NCBI GenBank assembly: GCA_022828425.1
Contig: CP094685.1
Location: 1,860,001-1,924,000 of the forward strand
Direction of reading: 5' to 3'
Length of the DNA: 64,000 nt
Source of the DNA: Candidatus Thiothrix sulfatifontis
GTDB lineage: Bacteria > Pseudomonadota > Gammaproteobacteria > Thiotrichales > Thiotrichaceae
The position numbers were made by a program, and so were the translations under genes. This document shows, piece by piece, positions 43,017 through 52,433 of this stretch. Positions within the stretch are counted from its first letter, which is position 1. Every line of letters begins with the position of its first letter. The notes under the pieces were generated by a model, which had not been told where the DNA came from, ran no database searches, and worked only from the letters and a program-made list of their open reading frames with translations.

Positions 43017-44023
43017 GGCAATTCTAAAACGTTGACCTTGTATTCACCCAAGTGCAATGGTTTGTTGGCTTCCGCAATTTTCATCACCGCCAAAGCTTCG
43101 ACGTAACCATCAGGATTAAGGGTGGCATTGAGAATCGTGCCTGCCTCTGCGTCCGCATCGCTGGCAAGGTTAGCGCCGATGGCGGGGACATTAACGCAAT
43201 GTGGAATGCCAATCCGGTACATCTGGCGTTTGCTTTTGCCCAGATATTTGAGACGGGCGACAATTTCCTGACCGGGGAAACAACCTTTGGTGAAGCTGAC
43301 ACCGTTGATCAGGTGCATATTCAACATTTGCGGAACCCATGCTTCGCTGCTGACTTGCGTTACCATTGGCACGCCGGACATAACGTTGAAATATTCCCAA
43401 CTGCTGCGCCCGACGCAAGCGGCGTTAACGTTGAGGCGTTCCCACAGTTTTCGGGCTTCATCCAATTCGCCTAAAATCTTGAAGCGCGGAATTGGCGCCG
43501 GTTGACGCATAATCGTCAGGCTATTGATTTGCAAGGTTTCATAAGCTTGAGCGGGTGCTTTGCCAAGGATTTCTTGCAAACGCTTATCACCGTCAGGGGC
43601 AGCGAATCCAAAATGTACCAAGCTGGCACTGGCATCTTCGAGCGCCACTTTGGAGCGCATCACGTACATACGCAGGCGCTTGAGGATGGGTTCGAGCAAA
43701 TCACGCGCTACGCTAAGGTAGTAAATGCCTTGGCGCTTGGTAATAAAAAACGTCGCTAATGCCCGCCCTTTGGGGGTGCAATACGCACTCAGTTGGGATT
43801 GGGTGTCGCTGACTTGGTTAATGTCGTTGGTCAACTGCCCTTGTAAAAATGCGGTGGCATCTTCACCGCTGACACTGATTAGACCGAAATGCGCGAGGTC
43901 ACAAAGAATCGCGCCTTGTGGCGGGATGCGGCGTTCGCGTTCGGGATTACCAAAGGAGATGAGTGAATCGCCTGCGAATTCTGCCCCGTGATCAATAAGA
44001 AAGTTTTTCCAGTCTGCTTTCAT
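42995..44023 (-). CDS. ygfZ: Folate-binding tRNA-modification/Fe-S repair protein YgfZ
   Basis: A 342-residue member of the GcvT-like folate-binding family. It has LCDLAHFGLISVSGEDATAFLQ near the N-terminus and the diagnostic KGCFPGQE motif (residues 246-253) followed by IVARLKYLGKSKRQ. YgfZ uses tetrahydrofolate to support iron-sulfur enzymes such as MiaB. It is transcribed from a start at 44023 toward the glycan cluster. The dispersed-repeat hairpin at 44053-44105 separates it from the PpiC gene upstream. Confidence 0.93.
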   Translation of the reverse strand: MKADWKNFLIDHGAEFAGDSLISFGNPERERRIPPQGAILCDLAHFGLISVSGEDATAFLQGQLTNDINQVSDTQSQLSAYCTPKGRALATFFITKRQGIYYLSVARDLLEPILKRLRMYVMRSKVALEDASASLVHFGFAAPDGDKRLQEILGKAPAQAYETLQINSLTIMRQPAPIPRFKILGELDEARKLWERLNVNAACVGRSSWEYFNVMSGVPMVTQVSSEAWVPQMLNMHLINGVSFTKGCFPGQEIVARLKYLGKSKRQMYRIGIPHCVNVPAIGANLASDADAEAGTILNATLNPDGYVEALAVMKIAEANKPLHLGEYKVNVLELPYALETE

Positions 44024-44052
44024 GACGGCTCCTTTAGTTGGTGGTGGTTAAA

Positions 44053-44105
44053 GAAACCCCTCCCCAGCCCTCTCCTTATCAGGGAAGGGAGCAAGAGGGG
44101 GTTTC
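44053..44105 (-). terminator. Repeat-type hairpin acting as terminator of the PpiC gene
   Basis: GAAACCCCTC (from 44053) can pair with GAGGGGGTTTC (44095-44105), and CCCTCTCC pairs with the GGGAAGGGAG of the inner part. On the minus strand the stem is followed by TTTAACC. It is 4 nt downstream of the PpiC stop. The motif resembles the repeat at 12634-12676 in inverted orientation. Confidence 0.6.
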
Positions 44106-44108
44106 CCC

Positions 44109-44978
44109 TTATTTCTTTTCTTCGGGTTTAGCTTCTGTCGCGGCAGGCGCTGCATCGGCGGCTGGTTTGGCCGCTTCTGCTGGTAGCGTGACTTTGATGT
44201 CTGCTTTGGCTTTTAACTCGTCCATGTAAGCCAGCATTTTTTTCTGCTGGTATTCACGTTCGATTTGCGGTTTCAGGGTTTCCATTTCGGGTGGTTTGAC
44301 GTCACGACGTTCTTCCAGCTTGATGACGTGCCAGCCGAATTCGGTTTGCACGGGTTCTTTGGTAATGGTGCCGGGTTCCATTTTGGCAACTGCTTCAGCA
44401 AACGCTTTGACCATGGTGCTGGCTTTGAACCAGCCTAAATCGCCGCCTTGGGTGGAAGAGGGGCCGTCGGAAGATTTCTTAGCCAAATCAGCAAAATCGA
44501 CTTTGTTTTCCAGTTCTTTGATGATGCCTTCGGCTTCTTCCTTGGTTTTCATCAGGATGTGGCGGGCTTTGTACTCCACTTTGTCGCCGCTGGTGCGCTC
44601 TTCGTAGCCTTTTTTCAGCTCATCTTCGCTGGGTTTGAAAGAAGCCGCTTTTTCTTGTGTCCAAGTATTTAGGATCAGGCGATCGGTGGCATCTTTGATT
44701 TTGTCTTTGATTTCTTGACGATCCGCCAACCCCGCTTTGTTCGCCTCTTGGCGTGCCAATTCAGTGATAATCAGGTCATCGAGGATGGATTTGGTATCAA
44801 CTTGTGCGCCCGGCATTCCACCAGCCACCATCTTGACGACAGTGTCCAAGGTTTCTTGGGTAATGTCAGTGCCGTTAACGGTTGCGACCACTTTTTTGTC
44901 ATCCGCATACAAGCTTGTTGCCATCAGTGTTAAGCCAACCAGCCCGGTTGCGATCATTGTAGTTTTGTTAAAACGCAT
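44109..44978 (-). CDS. Periplasmic peptidyl-prolyl isomerase, PpiC/SurA type
   Basis: 289 residues. The signal peptide (MRFNKTTMIATGLVGLTLMATSLYA) is followed by a SurA-like N-terminal helical domain (NGTDITQETLDTVVKM). The parvulin domain at residues about 133-225 has KARHILMKTKEEAEGI, GDLGWFKASTMV and EFGWHVIKLEER. It folds exported proteins in the periplasm. An Ala/Lys/Glu-rich tail ends the protein. It has the order PpiC-YciI-YciB found in many proteobacteria. Confidence 0.92.
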   Translation of the reverse strand: MRFNKTTMIATGLVGLTLMATSLYADDKKVVATVNGTDITQETLDTVVKMVAGGMPGAQVDTKSILDDLIITELARQEANKAGLADRQEIKDKIKDATDRLILNTWTQEKAASFKPSEDELKKGYEERTSGDKVEYKARHILMKTKEEAEGIIKELENKVDFADLAKKSSDGPSSTQGGDLGWFKASTMVKAFAEAVAKMEPGTITKEPVQTEFGWHVIKLEERRDVKPPEMETLKPQIEREYQQKKMLAYMDELKAKADIKVTLPAEAAKPAADAAPAATEAKPEEKK

Positions 44979-45007
44979 GGTAAGTATCGTCCTCTATCGT
45001 CGTTGAT

Positions 45008-45307
45008 TTACGGTAAAACTTTTTTGAACGGTTTGACGGTGACACGCTGGTAAACGCCTGCTGCCACATAAGGGTCAGCGTCTGCCCAGCGTTGTGCCGC
45101 GTCGAGTGAGTCGAATTCAGCAATAATTACGCTGCCACTGAAGCCCGCTTCACCCGGATCGTTACTGTCAATCGCGGGGTTGGGGCCTGCGAGTAGCAGA
45201 TGGCCTGCATCCCGTAACGCATGAAGCCGTTCCAGATGCGCTGGGCGGGCGGCAAGCCGTTGCGCCAGACTGTGTTCAATATCGTCGCCAATAATGACAT
45301 ATAACAT
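45008..45307 (-). CDS. yciI: YciI family protein
   Basis: A 99-residue small ferredoxin-like fold ([28 protein letters not shown]). The family's conserved [33 protein letters not shown] and YQRVTVKPF segments are present. Catalytic activity is unknown, but a His-Asp pair is conserved in the family. It sits between yciB and ppiC, 27 bp from yciB, likely in one operon. Confidence 0.9.
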   Translation of the reverse strand: MLYVIIGDDIEHSLAQRLAARPAHLERLHALRDAGHLLLAGPNPAIDSNDPGEAGFSGSVIIAEFDSLDAAQRWADADPYVAAGVYQRVTVKPFKKVLP

Positions 45308-45334
45308 AAGTGTCGTGTCCTTAACGTTTGGTAA

Positions 45335-45964
45335 CTATTTGGTGGTATTTTCGGGTGTTTCAAGCGCGTGTTTTTGCAGGTAGAACACTTGCGCAATAAT
45401 AAACGCGAAGGTCAGCCCTAAAACGCCGAACAGTTTGAAATCCACCCAAATTTCTTCACTGAAAGCGTAAGCCACAATCAAGTTCAGCACGCCGATGAAT
45501 ACGAAAAAGCCTACCCACAGCCGATTGGTCGTAATCCAAACAGCGGCGGGAACTTGAATCGCGCTCGACATCATGCGCTCCGTCAGGGTTTTACGAGCGC
45601 CAATGTATTGACTCAGCAAGAAGGCCAGTGCGAAACCCCAGTTGATAATACTGACTTTCCACTTGATAAAAATGGGGTCTTTGAGGAACAAGGTAAGTGT
45701 GCCAAACACAATCAGGATGGCTAATGTGATCAAATGCATCCGCTCAAAGCGGCGGTGTAAAGCAAAATACAGGGCGTTTTGTACGATAGTCGCCAAAATG
45801 ATCACCAGCGTCGCCAATAAGATGGCATCTTTCGGCTCAGTCTGGTTAAGTGTCATCAGCGGTAACTGATTGGCAGCGGCAATCCACGCAGGCGGCAGTT
45901 CGGCAAAGAACTTATACGCCAGAAAGAAGAGTGCAACCGGGAAAAAGTCAAACAAGAATTTCAT
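45335..45964 (-). CDS. yciB: Inner-membrane septation protein A (YciB/IspZ)
   Basis: A 209-residue protein with five or six TM helices. It starts MKFLFDFFPVALFFLAYKFF, the conserved start of YciB/IspZ, and includes NALYFALHRRFERMHLITLAIL and DPIFIKWKVSIINWGFALAFL. The family is needed for normal septation or cell shape and envelope integrity. It is divergent from the YciO gene with 51 bp between starts. Confidence 0.94.
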   Translation of the reverse strand: MKFLFDFFPVALFFLAYKFFAELPPAWIAAANQLPLMTLNQTEPKDAILLATLVIILATIVQNALYFALHRRFERMHLITLAILIVFGTLTLFLKDPIFIKWKVSIINWGFALAFLLSQYIGARKTLTERMMSSAIQVPAAVWITTNRLWVGFFVFIGVLNLIVAYAFSEEIWVDFKLFGVLGLTFAFIIAQVFYLQKHALETPENTTK

Positions 45965-45973
45965 ACGTATTGG

Positions 45974-45979
45974 TATAAT
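45974..45979 (+). promoter_or_regulatory. Candidate -10 box (TATAAT) for the YciO gene
   Basis: A perfect TATAAT in the short divergent region between yciB and the YciO gene, 37 bp before the YciO start. No good -35 is visible at the proper distance, so support is weak. Confidence 0.35.
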
Positions 45980-46015
45980 CGATTAAAGTTAACCATTCTA
46001 AACGATAATTGTACA

Positions 46016-46642
46016 ATGAGTCAGTATTTTCAAATTCATCCAGAAAACCCTCAGACGCGCCTAATTCGCCAAGCGGTAACGATTATCCGCGACGGTGGCG
46101 TGGTGGTATTTCCAACCGATTCCAGTTATGCCATTGGTTGTCATTTGGGCGATAAAGCCGCAATGGAGCGTGTGCAACGCATCCGCAAGCTGGATAATAA
46201 GCACAATTTCACCCTAATTTGTCGGGATTTGTCAGAAATATCGCTCTACGGTCAAGTGGATAATATGAATTACCGCCTGATTAAATCTTTGACACCGGGA
46301 CCTTACACCTTCATTCTACAAGCGACCCGCGAAGTGCCGCGCCGCTTGCAGAACCCTAAGCGCAAAACTATCGGGGTGCGCGTGCCGGATCACATTGTGA
46401 CGCAGACTTTGTTGCAAGAACTGAATGAGCCGTTAATGTCCAGCACCTTGATGTTACCCGGCGATGATTTGCCGATGATCGACCCTTACCAAATTCGATT
46501 GTCGTTGGAACATCAAGTCGATTTGATCATTGACGGCGGTTTCTGCGGGCACGAACCCACCACCGTGGTGGATTTAATGGAAGCCCGCCCCGTGATCTTG
46601 CGCGAAGGCAAGGGCAATATTGATTGGCTGGTGGAGCATTAA
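46016..46642 (+). CDS. yciO: L-threonylcarbamoyladenylate synthase-like protein (YciO/Sua5)
   Basis: A 208-residue YrdC-fold protein with RDGGVVVFPTDSSYAIGCHLGD and KHNFTLICRDLSEIS, then KTIGVRVPDHIVTQ and EPTTVVDL. YciO is the paralogue of TsaC in the t6A-tRNA pathway; its own role is less certain. It starts a run of plus-strand genes through scpB. Confidence 0.93.
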   Translation: MSQYFQIHPENPQTRLIRQAVTIIRDGGVVVFPTDSSYAIGCHLGDKAAMERVQRIRKLDNKHNFTLICRDLSEISLYGQVDNMNYRLIKSLTPGPYTFILQATREVPRRLQNPKRKTIGVRVPDHIVTQTLLQELNEPLMSSTLMLPGDDLPMIDPYQIRLSLEHQVDLIIDGGFCGHEPTTVVDLMEARPVILREGKGNIDWLVEH

Positions 46643-46644
46643 AT

Positions 46645-47316
46645 ATGGAAGGTATGGATATAGGTTATGTCATTCGCTTGATCGTAGCGGGCGCCATCCC
46701 GGTGTTGTTTGCGATTACCTTGCACGAAGTGGCGCACGGTTGGGTTGCCAATAAGCTCGGCGATAGCACCGCGAAAATGCTGGGGCGTTTAACGATTAAT
46801 CCTCTCAAACACATTGACCCCGTGGGTACAGTGGCATTACCACTGGGCATGTTACTGGTGTCGATGCTAACCATGGGGCAACCGTTCGCCTTTGGTTGGG
46901 CAAAACCGATTCCGGTAAATACGCGCAACCTCCGTAACCCGCGCCGCGATATGGCGATTGTGGCAGTGGCTGGCCCGCTGTCTAATTTACTCATGGCGCT
47001 GTTTTGGGTGCTGATGATGCCGGTATTTATGGCGTTGATACCGGATGATAATATTGCTGACGGTTTTATCACCATGGCGCAAATTGGCTTGGTGTTTAAT
47101 TTGGTGCTGCTGGTGCTGAATTTATTGCCGATACCGCCGTTGGACGGGGGGCGCGTGTTAGCAGGTTTGGTGCCGCGCAATATCGCCGATGTGCTGGATA
47201 AAATTGAACCTTACGGTTTTCCGATTCTGCTTGTTTTGTTGTTTTTGGGCGTGCTGGATCGAATTATCGGGCCAATTATTGGTACACTGCACAGCCTGCT
47301 TATCTCCATTATTTGA
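46645..47316 (+). CDS. Site-2 protease family protein (M50)
   Basis: About 223 residues, with the intramembrane metalloprotease motif HEVAHGW (His27, Glu28, His31) inside the first TM region and the second motif NLLPIPPLDGGRVL. Four to six TM helices. It cleaves membrane-bound substrates in the bilayer; the target is not predictable. The start MEGMDIGYV is 2 nt after the YciO stop; an earlier frame start at 46624 would overlap YciO. Confidence 0.92.
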   Translation: MEGMDIGYVIRLIVAGAIPVLFAITLHEVAHGWVANKLGDSTAKMLGRLTINPLKHIDPVGTVALPLGMLLVSMLTMGQPFAFGWAKPIPVNTRNLRNPRRDMAIVAVAGPLSNLLMALFWVLMMPVFMALIPDDNIADGFITMAQIGLVFNLVLLVLNLLPIPPLDGGRVLAGLVPRNIADVLDKIEPYGFPILLVLLFLGVLDRIIGPIIGTLHSLLISII

Positions 47317-47333
47317 TCAAAAAAAGGTTTGTT

Positions 47334-48554
47334 GTGAGTACTACACCTTCGCAAAATCAACGTGTCGTTTCTGGGATGCGTCCGACGGGCTTGTTACATC
47401 TGGGGCATTATCACGGTGTCTTGAAAAATTGGGTTGAGATGCAACTCAATTACGAGTGCTTCTTTTTTGTGGCGGACTGGCACGCGCTAACCACCCATTA
47501 TGAAACGCCGGGCAGTATTTCCCAGCACGTCGAAGACATGGCGATTGATTGGTTGGCAGCGGGTATTAGCCCCAGTTCTGCGACGATTTTTACCCAGTCA
47601 CACGTGCCGGAACACGCAGAATTACACCTGCTATTGTCGATGATTACCCCGCTGGGTTGGTTGGAGCGCGTGCCTACCTATAAAGACCAACAGGAAAAAC
47701 TCAAGGAGCGTGATCTCGCTACCTACGGTTTTCTTGGCTACCCGCTGTTGCAGTCGGCTGACATTCTTATCTACAAAGCCGACCGTGTGCCGGTGGGCGA
47801 AGATCAGGTGGCGCACATTGAATTAACGCGCGAAGTCGCGCGGCGTTTCAACCATTTGTACGGGCGTGAACCGGATTTTGAGCAAAAAGCCGAACAAGCC
47901 GCTAATAAAATGGGCAAGAAACAGGCGAAAATGTACCGTGATTTGCGTCGTCAATATCAGGAACAAGGCGATGGCGAAGCCTTGAATGTCGGGCGGGCAT
48001 TATTGGAATCGCAGCAAAACTTGTCACTGGGTGATCGCGAGCGTTTGTTCGGTTACTTGGAAGGTTCTGGCAAAATCATCCTGCCAGAACCGCAAGCGTC
48101 GTTGACCAAAGCGTCTAAAATGCCGGGGCTGGATGGGCAAAAAATGTCGAAGTCGTACAACAATACGATTGCCTTGCGTGAATCCCCGGAAAGTGTGGAT
48201 AAGAAAATCCGTACCATGCCGACCGACCCGGCACGCGGGCGACGTACTGACCCCGGCGATCCGGCAAAGTGTCCGGTGTGGCAATTCCATGAGGTGTATT
48301 CGGATGACGCCACCAAGCAATGGGTGCAGGAAGGTTGCCGCAGTGCCGGAATCGGTTGTCTCGAATGCAAGCAGCCGGTGATTACGGCCGTGCAAACCGA
48401 GCTTGCCCCGATTCAACGCCGTGCGGCCGAATTCGAGCAAGACCGGGGGCGGGTGCGTGCCATTTTGCGTGAAGGCGCAGAGTCGGCGCGTCAAGTGGCG
48501 CGTGAAACCTTGGCAGATGTGATGGAAGCACTGCATTTCACCCATCACCTCTAA
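47334..48554 (+). CDS. trpS: Tryptophan-tRNA ligase
   Basis: About 406 residues from GTG 47334 (AAAAAGG lies 6 nt before). The class I signature is HLGH (residues 22-25) and KMSKS is in GQKMSKSYNN. A TTG at 47313 also opens the frame. It is longer than the typical 330-residue TrpS, with a Cys-containing insertion near the C-terminus (GCRSAGIGCLECKQP). It charges tRNA-Trp. It is followed by scpA with a one-base overlap (TAATG). Confidence 0.95.
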   Translation: MSTTPSQNQRVVSGMRPTGLLHLGHYHGVLKNWVEMQLNYECFFFVADWHALTTHYETPGSISQHVEDMAIDWLAAGISPSSATIFTQSHVPEHAELHLLLSMITPLGWLERVPTYKDQQEKLKERDLATYGFLGYPLLQSADILIYKADRVPVGEDQVAHIELTREVARRFNHLYGREPDFEQKAEQAANKMGKKQAKMYRDLRRQYQEQGDGEALNVGRALLESQQNLSLGDRERLFGYLEGSGKIILPEPQASLTKASKMPGLDGQKMSKSYNNTIALRESPESVDKKIRTMPTDPARGRRTDPGDPAKCPVWQFHEVYSDDATKQWVQEGCRSAGIGCLECKQPVITAVQTELAPIQRRAAEFEQDRGRVRAILREGAESARQVARETLADVMEALHFTHHL

Positions 48555-49351
48555 TGAGTGCCATTCAGCGGGAAATGCCCTTCGCGGTGGTGCGTGGCGA
48601 GCAAGTGATCGCCATGCCAGAGGATTTGTACATTCCCCCCGATGCGTTGGAAGTGTTTTTGGATGCGTTTGAAGGGCCGCTGGATTTATTATTGTATTTG
48701 ATTCGGCGGCAGCACTTCGACATTTGCGATATTCCGGTGGCGGCTATTACTGAGCAATACGTTGCTTATGTGGAGTTGATGCAAGCCTTCAAGCTTGATC
48801 TGGCGGCTGAATATTTGCTGATGGCGGCGATGTTGGCAGAAATCAAGTCACGTTTATTATTGCCCCGCCAAGTGGTGGTTGAGGAAGAAGATGATCCGCG
48901 TGCGCAATTAATGCGCCAGTTGCAGGAATACGAACAGTGCAGACAAGCCGCAGCGGATTTGGATACGTTGCCGCGTTTGGAACGTAATCATTGGGTGGTG
49001 CAAACCGTTGCGGATTTTCCGAAAGTGCCACGCCCGCCGCCCGAAGCGTCATTGCGTGAATTATTGCTGGCATTTCAGGGCGTTTTGCAACGTGCGGATA
49101 TGTTCACGCATCACGAAATTCGGCGCGAACATTTGTCGATCCGCGAGCGCATGACGTTGATACTGGCGGCATTGCAGACGCAACAATTTGTGCCGTTTGA
49201 GCAGTTGTTTCGGGTGGAAGAGGGCAGACGTGGCGTGGTGGTGACATTGATGGCGGTGTTGGAATTGCTCAAAGCGCACTTGATTGATGTCACGCAAGGT
49301 GATGAAGCGTATGCGCGGCTCTATATCCGTGCGGCGACGGCGGTGATGTAA
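48554..49351 (+). CDS. scpA: Segregation and condensation protein A
   Basis: A 265-residue kleisin. LDAFEGPLDLLLYLIRRQHFDICDIPVAAI and AAEYLLMAAMLAEIKSRLLLP give the SMC-neck-binding N-domain, and a C-terminal winged helix binds the SMC cap (LSIRERMTLILAAL). It connects SMC heads in the chromosome condensation complex. It overlaps both trpS and scpB by one base, so the three are coupled. Confidence 0.94.
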   Translation: MSAIQREMPFAVVRGEQVIAMPEDLYIPPDALEVFLDAFEGPLDLLLYLIRRQHFDICDIPVAAITEQYVAYVELMQAFKLDLAAEYLLMAAMLAEIKSRLLLPRQVVVEEEDDPRAQLMRQLQEYEQCRQAAADLDTLPRLERNHWVVQTVADFPKVPRPPPEASLRELLLAFQGVLQRADMFTHHEIRREHLSIRERMTLILAALQTQQFVPFEQLFRVEEGRRGVVVTLMAVLELLKAHLIDVTQGDEAYARLYIRAATAVM

Positions 49352-49902
49352 TGGCGTTGAGCACGATTTTGCAAGCCATTTTGCTGACCGCCGACCAGCC
49401 ATTGTCATTGGAACAATTGGAACACTATTTTTTGCCGGAAGAAGGCATTTCGCGGGGCGCGATTCGGAGCGCGTTACACACTTTGCAAATAGCGAGTGCT
49501 GGGCAAAGCTTTGAACTTAAGGAAACGGCAAGCGGGTTTCGCTTGCAAACTCGCGTCGAATTTCAGCCTTGGGTGCAACGCCATCATGATGAACGCCCGC
49601 AAAAATATTCCCGTGCGTTTTTAGAAACACTCGCGCTGATTGCTTGGCGGCAACCGATTACCCGTGCCGAAATTGAAGAGGTGCGCGGCGTGGCGGTGAA
49701 TGCCAATGTGATTAAAACCTTGTTGGAACGCGATTGGGTGAGGGTTATTGGGCATAAAGAAGTCCCCGGTAGACCGGAAATGTTGGGGACTACCCGTCAC
49801 TTTCTGGATTATTTCAACCTCAAATCATTGGATGAATTGCCGAGTTTGGCGGACATGCAAACGCTTGACGTGGATAAGTTACAACTGGAGTTGTTGGGAT
49901 AA
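49351..49902 (+). CDS. scpB: Segregation and condensation protein B
   Basis: A 183-residue protein with the two winged-helix domains of ScpB: AILLTADQPLSLEQLEHYF, then YSRAFLETLALIAWRQPITRAEIEEVRGVAVN and GRPEMLGTTRHFLDYFNL. It binds ScpA and helps SMC-ScpAB condense and segregate chromosomes. Length is typical. Confidence 0.95.
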   Translation: MALSTILQAILLTADQPLSLEQLEHYFLPEEGISRGAIRSALHTLQIASAGQSFELKETASGFRLQTRVEFQPWVQRHHDERPQKYSRAFLETLALIAWRQPITRAEIEEVRGVAVNANVIKTLLERDWVRVIGHKEVPGRPEMLGTTRHFLDYFNLKSLDELPSLADMQTLDVDKLQLELLG

Positions 49903-49963
49903 TTGACCGGCAGGGGCGGTTTCGCCATAGTCGAGTTTTAATCACTGGCGGAGAGTAACGGCT

Positions 49964-50650
49964 ATGCGTTTCTATGGATTCTTGCTGTGTTTGCCTTTAG
50001 TGGGATCGCCAGTTTGGGCAGAATCGCCTGCCGTTGATGCCGAACGCGAAGCACTGGAAAAATGGTTTGAGTCGGATACCTCCGAACCGCCGCCGGTAGT
50101 GATTAATGAGGGGAAACTCGATTTTTTAGCAACTGCACCGGCAGGTGAAGCGCTTCATCACCATCAAAACAAAGTCAAAATTACCGCTGAATCTTTGCAG
50201 GCTGGCTGGGCGCAACTCGAACAATGCCACGACAATCTGGATCAGGCTGCGGCGATGCAAATTACTTTCCGCGATGGCTATATCCGCGATATGAAAATTA
50301 CTGAGCAGCGCAATATTGGGAAGGCGTGGGTGGAAGGTTCCAGCCTGCAACTCAGCAAAGTTGGCGCTAATGCGCGGGTTTGTTTGCAAGCGCATACCCG
50401 TGCGTTGCGGATTCAAGACGATGGCACCTATGTATTGCTCAACGGGCCGTATATGCGCAAGTTTTTGGACGGTTATTATCCGATGCAGGTTTCCATGCAA
50501 ATCGAATACCCCGCCGATTTGCTGAAAGTGGCGGCTGTTACCCCGGCAGTACAAACCGGTTTTAGCGTGCAGCAACAGCGCGGCTCGGTTGGTTTTGATG
50601 CGTTGTTTGCAGGGGAATTGCGCACTTCGATTCAGTTTGAAGCGCTATAA
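49964..50650 (+). CDS. Exported protein of unknown function, 228 aa
   Basis: Starts MRFYGFLLCLPLVGSPVWA, a clear signal peptide, and the mature part begins ESPAVDAER. The rest (CHDNLDQAAAMQITFRDGYI, ARVCLQAHTRALRI, YYPMQVSMQIEYPADLLKV) is beta-rich with two cysteines that may form a disulfide. No family is recognised. Soluble, periplasmic. It stands alone between scpB and the phosphatase gene. Confidence 0.78.
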   Translation: MRFYGFLLCLPLVGSPVWAESPAVDAEREALEKWFESDTSEPPPVVINEGKLDFLATAPAGEALHHHQNKVKITAESLQAGWAQLEQCHDNLDQAAAMQITFRDGYIRDMKITEQRNIGKAWVEGSSLQLSKVGANARVCLQAHTRALRIQDDGTYVLLNGPYMRKFLDGYYPMQVSMQIEYPADLLKVAAVTPAVQTGFSVQQQRGSVGFDALFAGELRTSIQFEAL

Positions 50651-50696
50651 CATAATGGGCTAGAATCCGGCGCACGACATTATCAGGATAATCATT

Positions 50697-51458
50697 ATGC
50701 CACAGCTCACCGCCTTGCTCTTCGACGTCGATGGCACACTTGCTGACACCGAACGTGATGGACATCGCCCCGCCTTTAATAAAGCCTTTGCCGAAGCCGG
50801 TTTGGTCTGGGATTGGACCGTCGCATTGTACGCCGACTTGCTGACCGTCACCGGCGGTAAAGAACGCATCCGCTATTTTGTGGAAAAATATTTGCCAGAT
50901 TTTGCACCCGCCGAAGGCATCACCGCGTTCGCGGCACGGATACATAAGCGCAAAACGCATTTTTATCTGGAAATGTTGCAAGCGGGCGAAATTCCGTTGC
51001 GCGTCGGAGCGGAACGCTTGATTCGGGAAGCGCGAGCGGCGGGTTTGCGGTTGGGCATTGCGACCACGACTACGCCAGAAAACGTGACTTACTTGCTGAA
51101 AGCCACTTTGGGTGAAGAATCCATTGCTTGGTTTGAGTGCATTGCGGCAGGCGATATTGTGCCGAAGAAAAAACCCGCGCCGGATATTTATGAGTACGCG
51201 ATGCAGCAGATGGGCTTACAGCCGGAAGAATGCTTGGCGTTTGAAGATTCGGATAACGGTATTCGCTCGTCCACTGCCGCTAATTTGAAAACGGTGGTGA
51301 CAGTGAATGATTACACCCGTGACCACGATTTCAGCAAGGCAGTCTTGGTGGTTGATCAGTTTGGCGAGGCGGATGCGCCGTTCACGGTGTTGCGAGGTGA
51401 CGCAGGTGCGCATACCTACGTCACGCTTGAGCTATTGCAGCAAGTGTTCGCTCAATAA
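50697..51458 (+). CDS. cbbY: HAD-family phosphatase of the CbbY group
   Basis: 253 residues. HAD motif I is FDVDGTLADTE (Asp10, Asp12). Later motifs are LGIATTTTPENV, KKKPAPDIYEYAM and CLAFEDSDNGIRSS. Length and sequence match CbbY-like enzymes, which in autotrophs remove xylulose-1,5-bisphosphate, an inhibitor of RuBisCO. That role is inference because no RuBisCO gene lies in the window. Its end overlaps the convergent lipoprotein gene by 7 bp. Confidence 0.88.
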   Translation: MPQLTALLFDVDGTLADTERDGHRPAFNKAFAEAGLVWDWTVALYADLLTVTGGKERIRYFVEKYLPDFAPAEGITAFAARIHKRKTHFYLEMLQAGEIPLRVGAERLIREARAAGLRLGIATTTTPENVTYLLKATLGEESIAWFECIAAGDIVPKKKPAPDIYEYAMQQMGLQPEECLAFEDSDNGIRSSTAANLKTVVTVNDYTRDHDFSKAVLVVDQFGEADAPFTVLRGDAGAHTYVTLELLQQVFAQ

Positions 51459-52288
51459 GCGCCTAACAGCGATTGGGCACGGTAAGTGTTCAGGCGGGTG
51501 CGCCAGCCGGGGAGCCATTTGGCTTCGCCGCGTTCGGGTGATGAGTTGGCGATACGCCGCACCAAGACTTCTTCGGCGGCACGCGCAAACTCATCCAACG
51601 CTTGCGGGCCTGCTTGAACCGGGCGCATGGTCAATAGTACTTGCAGCAAGCCCCAGCCTTGACCGTTGTAGCGTTCGGTTGGGCTAGTGCCTTCGCCTTT
51701 GAAATTGACGTAATCCAGCAGTGGATACAGCCCGCGTTGGGTTTTTTCGACCGCTTGGTAGTTTTGCAAAACGCGCTCACGGTCTTGCGGGGCAACCTGT
51801 TCTAGCATGGTGGGTAAAGCGCGGGTGAGGCGTTCAGACATGTAGTTTGCCTGAATATTCATGGTTTGTTGCAGGAACGTGCGCAATTGCTGCATTTCTG
51901 GGTCATTGCGAGCGCGTTCAAACGCGGCTTTGTTTGCCCAGGGCGCGGTGCGCACGTTGCGGTTGGTCAGCCATTGGGGGACGGGTACGCCTTGCGCTTT
52001 GGTGTAGTCGATTAGGCCGGGGAAGGTTTCGGTATAAGGGCCGCGATGCCCTGCCGGATACCAGATAAAATGCCCGATACCGAGAGAGGCGAATTCTTCG
52101 CGGTCATTCCAAACTACTAGCAAGGCTGGGTTGCCGCTGGTTTCGTTGCGGTATACTTTGTCGGCAATCCAGTTTAAATCTTTAGCGGGAACGACCGTCG
52201 GGGTAGGTGGCGTTTGCTGATTCATCGGAGCACACGCCGATAACCCTAAGCCAGCAATCACCGCCAGTGATAATACTATTTTTTTCAT
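51452..52288 (-). CDS. Lipoprotein of unknown function, lysozyme-like motif
   Basis: 278 residues. The lipobox LGLSACAPMNQ gives a lipid-anchored protein. The mature part contains WIADKVYRNETSGNPALLVVWND and EFASLGIGHFIWYPAGHRGPY, which resemble the N-terminal region of cell-wall lytic enzymes with a catalytic Glu in a NET-type motif. No proven family assignment. It is convergent with cbbY and overlaps its end by 7 bp. Confidence 0.72.
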   Translation of the reverse strand: MKKIVLSLAVIAGLGLSACAPMNQQTPPTPTVVPAKDLNWIADKVYRNETSGNPALLVVWNDREEFASLGIGHFIWYPAGHRGPYTETFPGLIDYTKAQGVPVPQWLTNRNVRTAPWANKAAFERARNDPEMQQLRTFLQQTMNIQANYMSERLTRALPTMLEQVAPQDRERVLQNYQAVEKTQRGLYPLLDYVNFKGEGTSPTERYNGQGWGLLQVLLTMRPVQAGPQALDEFARAAEEVLVRRIANSSPERGEAKWLPGWRTRLNTYRAQSLLGAY

Positions 52289-52433
52289 AACAAGCCCTTG
52301 TGTCGGTGTAAAACAAAATCAAATTCATAGAGCCGTGCGTCGGGTGAAAAGTTCCATTCTTTGCGCAATGCCCGTGCTTAATTTGGCTGAAAGTGTATAG
52401 TTATCAGAGTAAGTAACACAGGAGGTTGATGCC

